64,000 nt of DNA from Procambarus clarkii (lineage: Eukaryota > Arthropoda > Malacostraca > Decapoda > Cambaridae). Under the pieces are notes generated by a model. That model saw only the letters and a program-made list of their open reading frames with translations. It was not told the origin of the DNA and searched no databases. A program made the position numbers and the translations under genes. Positions within the stretch are counted from its first letter, which is position 1. Each line of letters opens with the position of its first letter. Shown here in pieces: positions 10,101-22,730 of this stretch. The DNA lies in NCBI RefSeq assembly GCF_040958095.1, contig NC_091181.1, positions 23,973,160 through 24,037,159 of the forward strand. The letters are read 5' to 3'.

Positions 10101-13100
10101 TGGGGAGGGGGCTGTGGGTTTGGAGGCTGGGGTGTGGATGATGGAGGCTGGGGTGTGAATGGTGGAGGCTGGGGTGTGGATAGTGGAGACTTGTGTATGA
10201 TAGTGGAGGCTAGGGTGTGGATAGTGGAGACTTGTGTATGATAGTGGAGGCTGGGGTGTTCTTGATGATGGGGATCTGGATGGTGGAGGCTAGGGTGTGG
10301 ATTGTAGATATTGGGGTGGGGATGAAGGCCAGGAGTGTGGATGGTGGACGCTGGGTGTGAACAGTGAAGGTTGGGGTGTGGATGGTGAAGGTTAGAGTGT
10401 GGATGGTGGAGGCTGGGGGTGTGGATGATAAAGGCTAGGGTGGGAATGGTGATGCTGGGGGGATTATGGTGGAGATTAGGGTGTGGATGATGGAGGCTGG
10501 TGTGTGGATGGTGGAGGCTGGGGTGTGGATGATGGAGGTTGGGGTGTGGATGATGGAGGCTGGGGTGTGGATGATGGTGGCTGGAGTGTGGATGATTGAG
10601 GCTGGGTTGTGTATGGTGGAGGCTGGAATGTAGATGGTGGACGTTGGGGTGAGGAAGAGTAGTGGGGTGAATATGGTGGAGGCCGGGGTGTGGATGATGG
10701 AGGCCGGGGTGTGGATGATGGTGGCTAGGGTGTGGATGATGGAGGCTAGGGTGTGGATGATGGAGGCTGGGGTGTGGATGATGGAGGCTAGGGTGTGGAT
10801 GATGGAGGCTGGGGTGTGGATGATGGAGGTTGGGGTGTGGATGATGGAGGCTGGTGTGTGGATGATGGAGGCTGGGGTGTGGATGATGGAGGCTAGGGTG
10901 TGGATGATGGAGGCTGGGGTGTAGGTTATTGAGGCTGGGGTGTGGATGATGGAGGCTAGGGTGTGGATGATGGAGGCTGGGGTGTGGATGATGGAGGCCG
11001 GGGTGTAGATAATGGAGGTTGGGGTGTGGATGATGGGGGCTGGGGTGTGGATGACGGAGGTTGGGGTGTGGATGATGGAGGCTGGGGTGTGGATGATATA
11101 GGCTAGGGTGTGGATGGTGGAGGCTGGGGTGTGGATGATGGAGGCTGGGGTGTGGATGATGGAGGCTGGTGTGTGGATGGTGGAGGCTGCGGTGTGGATG
11201 ATAGAGACAGGGGTATGGATGATGGAGGCTGGGGTGTGGATGATGGAGACTGGTGTGTGGATGGTGGAGGCTGGGGTGTGGATGATGGAGGCTAGGGTGT
11301 GGATGATGGAGGCTAGGGTGTGGATGATGGAGGCTGGGGTGTGGATGATGGAGGCTAGGGTGTGGATGATGGAGGCTGGGGTGTGGATGATGGAGGTTGG
11401 CGTGTGGATGATGGAGGCTGGGGTGTGGATGATGGAGGCTGGGGTGTGGATGATGGAAACTAGGGTGTGGATGATGGAGGCTGGGTGTGGGTTATTGAGG
11501 TTGGGGTGTGGATGATGGAGGCTAGGGTGTGGATGATGGAGGCTGGGGTGTGGATGATGGAGGCTGGGGTGTGGATGATGGAAGCTGGGGTGTGGATGAT
11601 GGAGGCTAGGGTGTGGATGAAGGAGGCTGGGGTGTGGGTTATTGAGGCTGGGGTGTGGATGATGGAGGCTAGGGTGTGGATGATGGAGGCTGGGGTGTGG
11701 ATGATGGAGGCTGGGGTGTGGATGATGGAGGCTGGGGTGTGGATGATGGAAGTTGGGGTGTGGATGATGGAGGCTGGGGTGTGGATGATGGAGGCTGGGG
11801 TGTGGGTTATTGAGGCTGGGGTGTGGATGATGGAGGCTAGGGTGTGGATGATAGAGGCTGGGGTGTGGATGATGGAGGCTGGGGTGTGGATGATGGAGGC
11901 TGGTGTGTGGATGGTGGAGGCTGGGGTGTGGATGATAGAGACTGGGGTGTGGATGAAGGAGGCTGGGGTGTGGATGATGGAGGTTGGGGAGTGGATGATG
12001 GAGGCTGGGGTGTGGATGATGGAGGCTGGGGTGTGGGTTATTGAGGCTGGGGTGTGGATGATGGAGGCTAGGGTGTGGATGATGGAGGCTGGGGTGTGGA
12101 TGATGGAGGCTGGGGTGTGGAAGATGGAGGCTGGTGTGTGGATGGTGGAGGCTGGGGTGTGGATGATAGAGACTGGAGTGTGGATGATGGAGGCTGGGGT
12201 GTGGATGATGGAGGCTGGGGTGTGGATGATGGAGGTTGGGGTGTGGATGATGGAGGCTGGGGTGTGGATGATGGAGGCTAGGGTGTGGATGATGGAGGCT
12301 GGGGTGTGGATGATAGAGGTTGGGGTGTGGATGATGGAGGCTGGGGTGTGGATGATGGAGGCTGGGGTGCGGATGACGGAGGCTAGGGTGTGGATGATGG
12401 AGGCTGAGGTGTGGGTTATTGAGGCTGGGGGGTGGATGATGGAGGCTAGGGTGTGGATGATGGAGGCTGGGGTGTGGATGATGGAGGCCGGGGTGTAGAT
12501 GATGGAGGTTGGGGTGTGGATGATGGAGGCTGGGGTGTGGATGATGGAGGTTGGGGTGTGGATGATGGAGGCTGGGGTGTGGATGATGGAGGCTAGGGTG
12601 TGGATGGTGGAGGCTGGGGTGTGGATGATGGAGGCTGGGGTGTGGATGATGGAGGCTGGTGTGTGGATGGTGGAGGCTGGGGTGTGGATGATAGAGACTG
12701 GGGTGTGGATGATGGAGGCTGGGGTGTGGATGATGGAGGCTGGGGTGTGGATGATGGAGGCTGGTGTGTGGATGGTGGAGGCTGGTGTGTGGATGATGGA
12801 GGCTAGGGTGTGGATGATCGAGGCTGGGGTGTGGATGATGGAGGCTAGGGTGTGGATGATGGAGGTTGGGGTGTGGATGATGGAGGCGGGGGTGTGGATG
12901 ATGGAGGCTGGGGTGTGGATGATGGAGGCTAGGGTGTGGATGATGGAGGCTGGGTGTGGGTTATTGAGGCTGGGGTGTGGATGATGGAGGCTAGGGTGTG
13001 GATGATGGAGGCTGGGGTGTGGATGATGGAGGCTGGGGTGTGGATGATGGAGGCTGGGGTGTGGATGATGGAGGCTAGGGTGTGGATGATGGAGGCTGGG

Positions 13101-16100
13101 GTGTGGGTTATTGAGGCTGGGGTGTGGATGATGGAGGATAGGGTGTGGATGATGGAGGCTGGGGTGTGGATGATGGAGGCTGGGGTGTGGATGATTGAGG
13201 CTGGGGTGTGGATGATGGAGGTTGGGGTGTGGATGATGGAGGCTGGGGTGTGGATGATGGAGGCTGGGGTGTGGGTTATTGAGGCAGGGGTGTGGATGAT
13301 GGAGGCTAGGGTGTGGATGATGGAGGCCGGGGTGTGGATGATGGAGGCTGGGGTGTGGATGATGGAGGCTGGTGTGTGGATGGTGGAGGCTGGGGTGTGG
13401 ATGATAGAGACTGGGGTGTGGATGATGGAGGCTGGGGTGTGGATGATGGAGGCTGGTGTGTGGATGGTGGAGGCTGGGGCGTGGATGATGGAGGCTAGGG
13501 TGTGGATGATGGAGGCTGGGGTGTGGATGATGGAGGCCGGGGTGTAGATGATGGAGGTTGGGGTGTGGATGATGGAGGCTGGGGTGTGGATGATGGAGGT
13601 TGGGGTGTGAATGATGGAGGCTGGGGTGTGGATGATGGAGGCTGGGGTGTGGGTTATTGAGGCTGGGGTGTGGATGATGGAGGCTAGGGTGTGGATGATT
13701 GAGGCTGGGGTGTGGATGATGGAGGCTGGGGTGTGGATGATGGAGGCTGGTGTGTGGATGGTGGAGGCTGGGGTGTGGATGATAGAGACTGGGGTGTGGA
13801 TGATGGAGGCTGGGTTGTGGGTTATTGAGGCCGGGGTGTGGATGATGGAGGCTATAGGGTGTGGATGATGGAGGCTGGGGTGTGGATGATGGAGGCAGGG
13901 GTGTAGATGATGGAGGTTGGGGTGTGAATGATGGAGGCTGGGGTGTGGATGATGGAGGCTGGGGTTTGGATGATGGAGGCTAGGGTGTGGATGGTGGAGG
14001 CTGGGGTGTGGATGATGGAGGCTGGGGTGTGGATGATGGAGGCTGGTGTGTGGATAGTGGAGGCTGGGGTGTGGATGATAGAGAATGGGGTGTGGATGAT
14101 GGAGGCTGGGGTGTGGATGATGGAGGCTGGGGTGTGGATGATGGAGGCTGGTGTGTGGATGGTGAAGGCTGGGGTGTGGATGATGGAGGCTAGGGTGTGG
14201 ATGATGGAGCCTAGGATGTGGATGTTGGAGGCTGGGGTGTGGATGATGGAGGCTAGGGTGTGGATGATGGAGGCTGGGGTGTGGATGATGGAGGTTGGGG
14301 TGTGGATGATGGAGGCTGGGGTGTGGATGATGGAGGCTGGGGTGTGGATGATGGAGGCTAGGGTGTGGATGATGGAAGCTGGGGTGTGGGTTATTGAGGC
14401 TGGGGTGTGGATGATGGAGGCTAGGGTGTGGATGATGGAGGCTGGGGTGTGGATGATGGAGGCTGGGGTGTGGATGATGGAGGCTGGGGTGTGGATGATG
14501 GAGGTTGGGGTGTGGATGATGCAGGCTGGGGTGTGGATGATGGAGGCTGGGGTGTGGGTTATTGAGGCTGGGGTGTGGATGATGGAGGCTAGGGTGTGGA
14601 TGATGGAGGCTGGGGTGTGGATGATGGAGGCTGGGGTGTGGATGATGGAGGCTGGTGTGTGGATGGTGGAGGCTGGGGTGTGGATGATGGAGGCTGGGGT
14701 GTGGATGATGGAGGCTGGTGTGTGGATGGTGAAGGCTGGGGTGTGGATGATGGAGGCTAGGGTTTGGATGATGGAGCCTAGGATGTGGATGTTGGAGGCT
14801 GGGGTGTGGATGATGGAGGCTAGGGTGTGGATGATGGAGGCTGGGGTGTGGATGGTGGAGGTTGGGGTGTGGATGATGGAGGCTGGGGTGTGGATGATGG
14901 AGGCTGGGGTGTGGATGATGGAGGCTAGGGTGTGGATGATGGAAGCTGGGGTGTGGGTTATTGAGGCTGGGGTGTGGATGATGGAGGCTAGGGTGTGGAT
15001 GATGGAGGCTGGGGTGTGGATGATGGAGGCTGGGGTGTGGATGATGGAGGCTGGGGTGTGGATGATGGAGGTTGGGGTGTGGATGATGCAGGCTGGGGTT
15101 TGGATGATGGAGGCTGGGGTGTGGGTTATTGAGGCTGGGGTGTGGATGATGGAGGCTAGGGTGTGGATGATGGAGGCTGGGGTGTGGATGATGGAGGCTG
15201 GGGTGTGGATGATGGAGGCTGGTGTGTGGATGGTGGAGGCTGGGGTGTGGATGATAGAGACTGGGGTGTGGATGATGGAGGCTGGGGTGTGGATGATGGA
15301 GGCTGGTGTGTGGATGGTGGAGGCTGGGGTGTGGATGATGGAGGCTAGGGTGTGGATGATGGAGGCTGGGGGTGTGGATGATGGAGGCCGGGGTGTAGAT
15401 GATAGAAGTTGGGGTGTGGATGATGGAGGCTGGGGTGTGGATGATGGAGGCTGGGGTGTGGATGATGGAGGCTGGGGTGTGGATGATGGAGGCTGGTGTG
15501 TGGATGGTGGAGGCTGGGGTGTGGATGATGGAGGCTAGGGTGTGGATGATGGAGGCTGGGGTGTGGATGATGGAGGCCAGGGTGTAGATGATGGAGGTTG
15601 GGGTGTGGATGATGGAGGCTGAGGTGTGGATGATGGAGGTTGGGGTGTGGATGATGGAGGCTGGGGTGTGGATGATGGAGGCTGGGGTGTGGGTTATTGA
15701 GGCTGGGGTGTGGATGATGGAGGCTAGGGTGTGGATGATGGAGGCTGGGGTGTGGATGATGGAGGCTGGGGTGTGGATGATGGAGGCTGGTGTGTGGATG
15801 GTGGAGGCTGGGGTGTGGATGATAGAGACTGGGGTGTGGATGATGGAGGCTGGTGTGTGGATGGTGGAGGCTGGGGTGTGGATGATGGAGGCTGGTGTGT
15901 GGATGGTGGAGGCTGGGGTGTGGATGATGGAGGCTAGGGTGTGGATGATGGAGGCTGGGGTGTGGATGATGGAGGCTAGGGTGTGGATGATGGAGGCTGG
16001 GGTGTGGATGATGGAGGCTGGGGTGTGGATGATGGAGGCTGGGGTGTGGATGATGGAGGCTAGGGTGTGGATGATGGAGGCTGGGGTGTGGATGATGGAG

Positions 16101-19100
16101 GCTGGGGTGTGGATGATGGAGGCTGGGGTGTGGATGATGGAGGCTGGGGTGTGGATGATGGTGGTTGGGGTGTGGATGATGGAGGCTGGGGTGTGGATGA
16201 TGGAGGCTGGGGTGTGGGTTATTGAGGCTGGGGTGTGGATGATGGAGGCTAGGGTGTGGATGATGGAGGCTGGGGTGTGGATGATGGAGGCCAAGGTGTG
16301 GATGATGGAGGTTGGGGTGTGGATGATGGAGGCTGGGGTGTGGATGATGGAGGCTGGGGTGTGGATGATGAAGGCTGGGGTGTGGATGATGGAGGCTGGG
16401 GTGTGGGTTATTGAGGCTGGGGTGTGGATGATGGAGGCTAGGGTGTGGATGATGAAGGCTGGGGTGTGGATGATGGAGGCTGGGGTGTGGATGATGGAGG
16501 CTGGGGTGTGGATGATGGAGGCTGGGGTGTGGATGATGGAGGTTGGGGTGTGGATGATGCAGGATGGGGTGTGGATGATGGAGGCTGGGGTGTGGGTTAT
16601 TGAGGCTGGGGTGTGGATGATGGAGGCTAGGGTGTGGATGATGGAGGCTGGGGTGTGGATGATGGAGGCTGGGGTGTGGATGATGGAGGCTGGTGTGTGG
16701 ATGGTAGAGGCTGGGGTGTGGATGATAGAGACTGGGGTGTGGATGATGGAGGCTGGGGTGTGGATGATGGAGGCTGGTGTGTGGATGGTGGGGGCTGGGG
16801 TGTGGATGATAGAGACTGGGGTGTGGATGATGGAGGCTGGGGTGTGGATGATGGAGGCTAGTGTGTGGATGGTGGAGGCTGGGGTGTGGATGATGGAGGC
16901 TGGGGTGTGGATGATGGAGGCTGGGGTGTGGATGATGGAGGTTGGGGTGTGGATGATGCAGGCTGGGGTGTGGATGATGGAGGCTGGGGTGTGGGTTATT
17001 GAGGCTGGGGTGTGGATGATGGAGGCTAGGGTGTGGATGATGGAGGCTGGGGTGTGGATGATGGAGGCTGGGGTGTGGATGATGGAGGCTGGTGTGTGGA
17101 TGGTGGAGGCTGGGGTGTGGATGATAGAGACTGGGGTGTGGATGATGGAAGCTGGGGTGTGGATGATGGAGGCTGGTGTGTGGATGGTGGAGGCTGGGGT
17201 GTGGATGATGGAGGCTAGGGTGTGGATGATGGAGGCTGGGGTGTGGATGATGGAGGCCGGGGTGTAGATGATGGAGGTTGGGGTGTGGATGATAGAGGCT
17301 GGGGTGTGGATGATGGAGGTTGGGGTGTGGATGATGGAGGCTGGGGTGTGGATGATGGAGGCTGGTGTGTGGATGGTGGAGGCTGGGGTGTGGATGATGG
17401 AGGCTAGGGTGTGGATGATGGAGGCTGGGGTGTGGATGATGGAGGCCGGGGTGTAGATGATGGAGGTTGGGGTGTGGATGATGGAGGCTGAGGTGTGGAT
17501 GATGGAGGTTGGGGTGTGGATGATGGAGGCTGGGGTGTGAATGATGGAGGCTGGGGTGTGGGTTATTGAGGCTGGGGTGTGGATGATGGAGGCTAGGGTG
17601 TGGATGATGGAGGCTGGGGTGTGGATGATGGAGGCTGGGGTGTGGATGATGGAGGCTGGTGTGTGGATGGTGGAGGCTGGGGTGTGGATGATAGAGACTG
17701 GGGTGTGGATGATGGAGGCTGGGGTGTGGATGATGGAGGCTGGTGTGTGGATGGTGGAGGCTGGGGTGTGGATGATGGAGGCTAGGTTGTGGATGATGGA
17801 GGCTGGGGTGTGGATGATGGAGGCTAGGGTGTGGATGATGGAGGCTGGGGTGTGGATGATGGAGGCTGGGGTGTGGATGATGGAGGCTGGGGTGTGGATG
17901 ATGGAGGCTAGGGTGTGGATGATGGAGGCTGGGGTGTGGATGATGGAGGCTGGGGTGTGGATGATGGAGGCTGGGGTGTGGATGATGGAGGCTGGGGTGT
18001 GGATGATGGAGGTTGGGGTGTGGATGATGGAGGCTGGGGTGTGGATGATGGAGGCTGGGGTGTGGGTTATTGAGGCTGGGGTGTGGATGATGGAGGCTAG
18101 GGTGTGGATGATGGAGGCCAAGGTGTGGATGATGGCGGTTGGGGTGTGGATGATGGAGGCTGGGGTGTGGATGATTGAGGTTGGGGTGTGGATGATGAAG
18201 GCTGGGGTGTGGATGACGGAGGCTGGGGTGTGGGTTATTGAGGCTGGAGTGTGGATGATGGAGGCTAGGGTGTGGATGATGGAGGCTGGGGTGTGGATGA
18301 TGGAGGCTGGGGTGTGGATGATGGAGGCTGGGGTGTGGATGATGGAGGCTGGGGTGTGGATGATGGAGGCTGGTGTGTGGATGGTGGAGGCTGGGGTGTG
18401 GATGATAGAGACTGGGGTGTGGATGATGGAGGCTGGGGTGTGGATGATGGAGGCTGGTGTGTGGATGGTGGAGGCTGGGGTGTGGATGATGGAGGCTGGG
18501 GTGTGGATGATGGAGGCTGGGGTGTGGATGATTTAGGCTGGGGTGTGGATGATGGGGGCTCGGGTGTGAAGGGTGGAGGCCGGGGTGTGGATGGTGGAGG
18601 CTGGGGTGTGGATGATGGAGGGCTTGGGGGGTGGATGGTGGAGGCCGGGGTGTGGATGGTGGAGGCTGGGGTGTGGATGATGGAGGCTAGGGTGTGGATG
18701 ATGAAGGCTGGGGTGTGGATGATGGAGGCTGGGGTGTGGATGATGGAGATCTTGGGGGGTGGATGGTGGAGGTCGGGGTATGGATGGTGGAGGCTGGGGT
18801 GTGGATGATGGAGGCTGGGGTGTGGATGATGGAGGCTTGGGTGTGGATGATGGAGGCTGGGGTGTGGATGATGGATGCTGGGGTGTGGATAATAAAGGCT
18901 GGGGTGTGGATGATAGAGGCTGGGATGTGGATGATGGAGGCTGGTGTGTGGATGATGGAGGCCGGGGTGTGGGTGATGGAGGCTGGGGTGTGGATGATGG
19001 AGGATGGTGTGTGGATGATGGAGGCTGGGGTGTGGATGATGGAGGCTGGTGTGTGGATGATGGAGGCCGGGGTGTGGGTGATGGAGGCTGGGGTGTGGAT

Positions 19101-21917
19101 GATGGAGGCTGGTGTATGGATGATGGAGGCTGGGGTGTGGATGATGGAGGCTGGTGTGTGGATGATGGAGGCCGGGGTGTGGGTGATGGAGGCTGGGGTG
19201 TGGATGATGGAGGCTGGTGTGTGGATGATGGAGGCCGGAGTGTGGGTGATGGAGGCTGGGGTGTGGATGATGGAGGCTTGTGTGTGGATGATGGAGGCTG
19301 GGATGTGGATAATGGAGGCTGGTGTGTGGATGATGGATGCCGGGGTATGGATGGTGGAGTTTGGGGTGTGAATGATGGAGGCTGGGGTGTGGATGATGGA
19401 TGCTGGGGTGTGGATGATGGAGGCTGGGGTGTGGATGATGGAGGGATGGGGTGTGGATGGTGAAGCCTGGGGTGTGGATGATGGAGGCTGGGGTGTGGAT
19501 GATGAAGGCTGGGGTGTGGATGATGGAGGCCGGGGTGTAGATGATGGAGGTTGGGGTGTGGATGATGGAGGCTGGGGTGTGAATGATGGAGGTTGGGGTG
19601 TGGATGATGGAGGCTGGGGTGTGGATGATGGAGGCTGGGGTGTGGGTTATTGAGGCTGGGGTGTGGATGATGGAGGCTAGGGTGTGGATGATGGAGGCTG
19701 GGGTGTGGATGATGGAGGCTGGGGTGTGGATGATAGAGGCTGGTGTGTGGATGGTGGAGGCTGGGGTGTGGATGATAGAGACTGGGGTGTGGATGATGGA
19801 GGCTGGGGTGTGGATGATGGAGGCTGGTGTGTGGATGGTGGAGGCTGGGGTGTGGATGATGGAGGCTAGGGTGTGGATGATGGAGGCTGGGGTGTGGATG
19901 ATGGAGGCTAGGGTGTGGATGATGGAGGCTGGGGAGTGGATGATGGAAGCTGGGGTGTGGATGATGGAGGCTGGTGTGTGGATGGTGGAGGCTGGGGGTG
20001 TGGATGATAGAGACTGGGGTGTGGATGATGGAGGCTGGGGTGTGGATGATGGAGGCTGGTGTGTGGATGGTGGAGGCTGGGGTGTGGATGATGGAGGCTA
20101 GGGTGTGGATGATGGAGGCTGGGGTGTGGATGATGGAGGCAAGGGTGTGGATGATGGAGGCTGGGGTGTGGATGATGGAGGCTGGGGTGTAGATGATGGA
20201 GGCTGGGGTGTGGATGATAGAGGCTAGGGTGTGGATGATGGAGGCTGGGGTGTGGATGATGGAGGCTGGGGTGTGGATGATGGAGGCTGGGGTGTAGATG
20301 ATGGAGGCTGGGGTGTGGATGATGGAGGTTGGGGTGTGGGTGATGGAGGCTGGGGTGTGGATGATGGAGGCTAGGGTGTGGATGATGGAGGCTGGGGTGT
20401 GGATGATGGAGGCTGGGGTGTGGATGATGGAGGCTGGTGTGTGGATGGTGGAGGCTGGGGTGTGGATGATAGAGACTGGGGTGTGGATGATGGAAGCTGG
20501 GGTGTGGATGATGGAGGCTGGTGTGTGGATGGTGGATGCTGGGGTGTGGATGATAGAGACTGGGGTGTGGATGATGGAGGCTGGGGTGTGGATGATGGAG
20601 GCTGGTGTGTGGATGGTGGAGGCTGGGGTGTGGATGATGGAGGCTAGGGTGTGGATGATGGAGGCTGGTGTGTGGATGATGGAGGCCGGGGTGTAGATGA
20701 TGGAGGTTGGGGTGTGGATGATGGAGGCTGGGGTGTGGATGATGGAGGTTGGGGTGTGGATGATGGAGGCTGGGGTGTGGATGATGGAGGCTGGGGTGTG
20801 GGTTATTGAGGCTGGGGTGTGGATGATGGAGGCTAGGGTATGGATGATGGAGGCTGGGGTGTGGATGATGGAGGCTGGGGTGTGGATGATGGAGGCTGGT
20901 GTGTGGATGGTGGAGGCTGGGGTGTGGATGATAGAGACTGGGTGTGGATGATGAAACTGGGGTGTGGATGATGGAGGCTGGTGTGTGGATGGTGGAGGCT
21001 GGGGTGTGGATGATGGAGGCTAGGGTGTGGATGATGGAGGCTGGGGTGTGGATGATGGAGGCTGGGGTGTGGATGATGGAGGCTGGGGTGTGGATGATGG
21101 AGGCTGGGGTGTGGATGATGGAGGCTGGGGTGTGGATGATGGAGGCTAGGGTGTGGATGATGGAGGCTGGGTGTGGGTTATTGAGGCTGGGGTGTGGATG
21201 ATGGAGGCTAGGGTGTGGATGATGGAGGCTGGGGTGTGGATGATGGAGGCTGGGGTGTGGATGATGGAGGCTGGGGTGTGGATGATGGAGGCTAGGGTGT
21301 GGATGATGGAGGCTGGGGTGTGGGTTATTGAGGCTGGGGTGTGGATGATGGAGGCTAGGGTGTGGATGATGGAGGCTGGGGTGTGGATGATGGAGGCTGG
21401 GGTGTGGATGATGGAGGCTGGGGTGTGGATGATGGAGGTTGGGGTGTGGATGATGGAGGCTGGGGTGTGGATGATGGAGGCTGGGGTGTGGGTTATTGAG
21501 GCTGGGGTGTGGATGATGGAGGCTAGGGTGTGGATGATGGAGGCTGGGGTGTGGATGATACAGGCTGGGGTGTGGATGATGGAGGCTGGTGTGTGGATGG
21601 TGGAGGCTGGGGTGTGGATGATAGAGACTGGGGTGTGGATGATGGAGGCTGGGTTGTGGATGATGGAGGCTGGTATGTGGATGGTGGAGGCTGGGGTGTG
21701 GATGATGGAGGCTAGGGTGTGGATGATGGAGGCTGGGGTGTGGATGATGGAGGCCGGGGTGTAGATGATGGAGGTTGGGGTGTGGATGATGGAGGCTGGG
21801 GTGTGGATGATGGAGGTTGGGGTGTGGATGATGGAGGCTGGGGTGTGGATGACGGAGGCTGGGGTGTGGGTTTTTGAGGCTGGGGTGTGGATGATGGAGG
21901 CTAGGGTGTGGATGATG
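10101..21917 (+). repeat. 21-bp giant minisatellite, left part
   Basis: Tandem 21-bp units with the core GTGTGGATGATGGAGGCTG continue almost without a break. The unit has 12 G and 1 C on +, so the array is extremely G-skewed. Frequent variants are CTAGG for CTGGG, GATGGTGG for GATGATGG, GATAGAGAC for GATGGAGGC, and GGTTATTGAGG for GGATGATGGAGG. Units before about 10,640 are strongly decayed with irregular spacing; units after it are homogeneous. Reading frames give VWMMEAG or GVDDGGW on + and [14 protein letters not shown] or STPQPPS on -. Small indels (for example near 13,855 and 15,369) shift frame without ending these frames. Confidence 0.97.
14211..15120 (+). repeat. 567-bp internal duplication of the array
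   Basis: The rare variant CCTAGGATGTGGATGTTGG occurs at about 14,210 and again at about 14,777. The units around both copies follow the same variant order. The offset is 567 bp, exactly 27 units, so a 27-unit block was copied in tandem. Confidence 0.75.
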
Positions 21918-22716
21918 TGTCGTGACGCTGTACCCCGGTTCATTCCGAGCACAGCGAATACACAACACATAACACCTTGCCTCAGCAACCGTTACTACCA
22001 CCTATACTCCTACACACACCAGACCCTTGAGGCGTACCACTAGGTTTGTACTGGAACACAATGAATGAACATATGGAAGGTATTTAAAGGCCGTCGGGTT
22101 TTTGTCATTTAATTACAAAGAATAGACTCTGACAAATAAATACATATTAACATACTCTATTAGGTCAATACACTTCCAATACCCATAGACCACTTGACCT
22201 CCGCGATCACCACACACACTCGTAACTTCCGCCTAAGTCCCTAATACGGAATGATTACTACAACGCTCCACACCCGGTTAGTCTTACATTCAATACTCAC
22301 ATACTGCAGACTTAACTTGGTCACTAAGATCACAACAGGCTCTCGCATAGCTGTCTGCTACACTTCGCTGCTGCCACAAACAGAGACCTTGGAGGACTTG
22401 CTAGTTCAACTTCCACAACCAGACTGACCCCAGCCAACCATGGCCTTAATCATTTCACCACGCCTCTTGAGGAAGGTATAATCTGATTAACCTTATCCCT
22501 AGAGCGGTAACCTTGTTCCTAGAAGCCTGACGAAGAATAATTCCTCTTTCCAGGAATTATTAATTTGGCTAAACAGCTTCGGTCTTAATCCATTGACCTT
22601 TCTTAGATATGTGATCCATAGTCTGTCTACTTACATGTACTTTCAATCATCATTCGTTAAGTGTTGTAGTAATGATCCTCTAGCTAATAATTCCTACTAA
22701 CTTGTGGATTACAACA
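21918..22716 (-). repeat. LTR (3' LTR of the minus-strand element)
   Basis: 799 bp. On + it starts TGTCGTGACGCTGTACC and ends CTTGTGGATTACAACA. It matches 26,098-26,895 throughout except T/C in AACA(T/C)ATGGAAGG and GGCTAAACAGC versus GCCTAACAGC. On the minus strand a TATA-like TTTAAATA lies at about 22,082-22,089. Confidence 0.95.
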
Positions 22717-22730
22717 CCACTCCCCTCCTT
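22717..22730 (-). other. polypurine tract of the LTR element
   Basis: On the minus strand AAGGAGGGGAGTGG directly abuts the LTR's TGTTGTAATCC start. This is the usual second-strand priming site and it fixes the element's orientation. Confidence 0.8.

Noticed and set aside
12929-18121. 1,730-codon minus-strand open frame ([14 protein letters not shown] repeats)
   Set aside because: It is a consequence of a stop-free 21-bp unit. The frame drifts through indels, overlaps equally open frames on the other strand, and has no domain, start context or splice structure.
19908-22001. 697-codon minus-strand frame starting in the LTR
   Set aside because: The first residues come from the inserted LTR element and the rest from the minisatellite, so it is a chance read-through, not a fusion gene.
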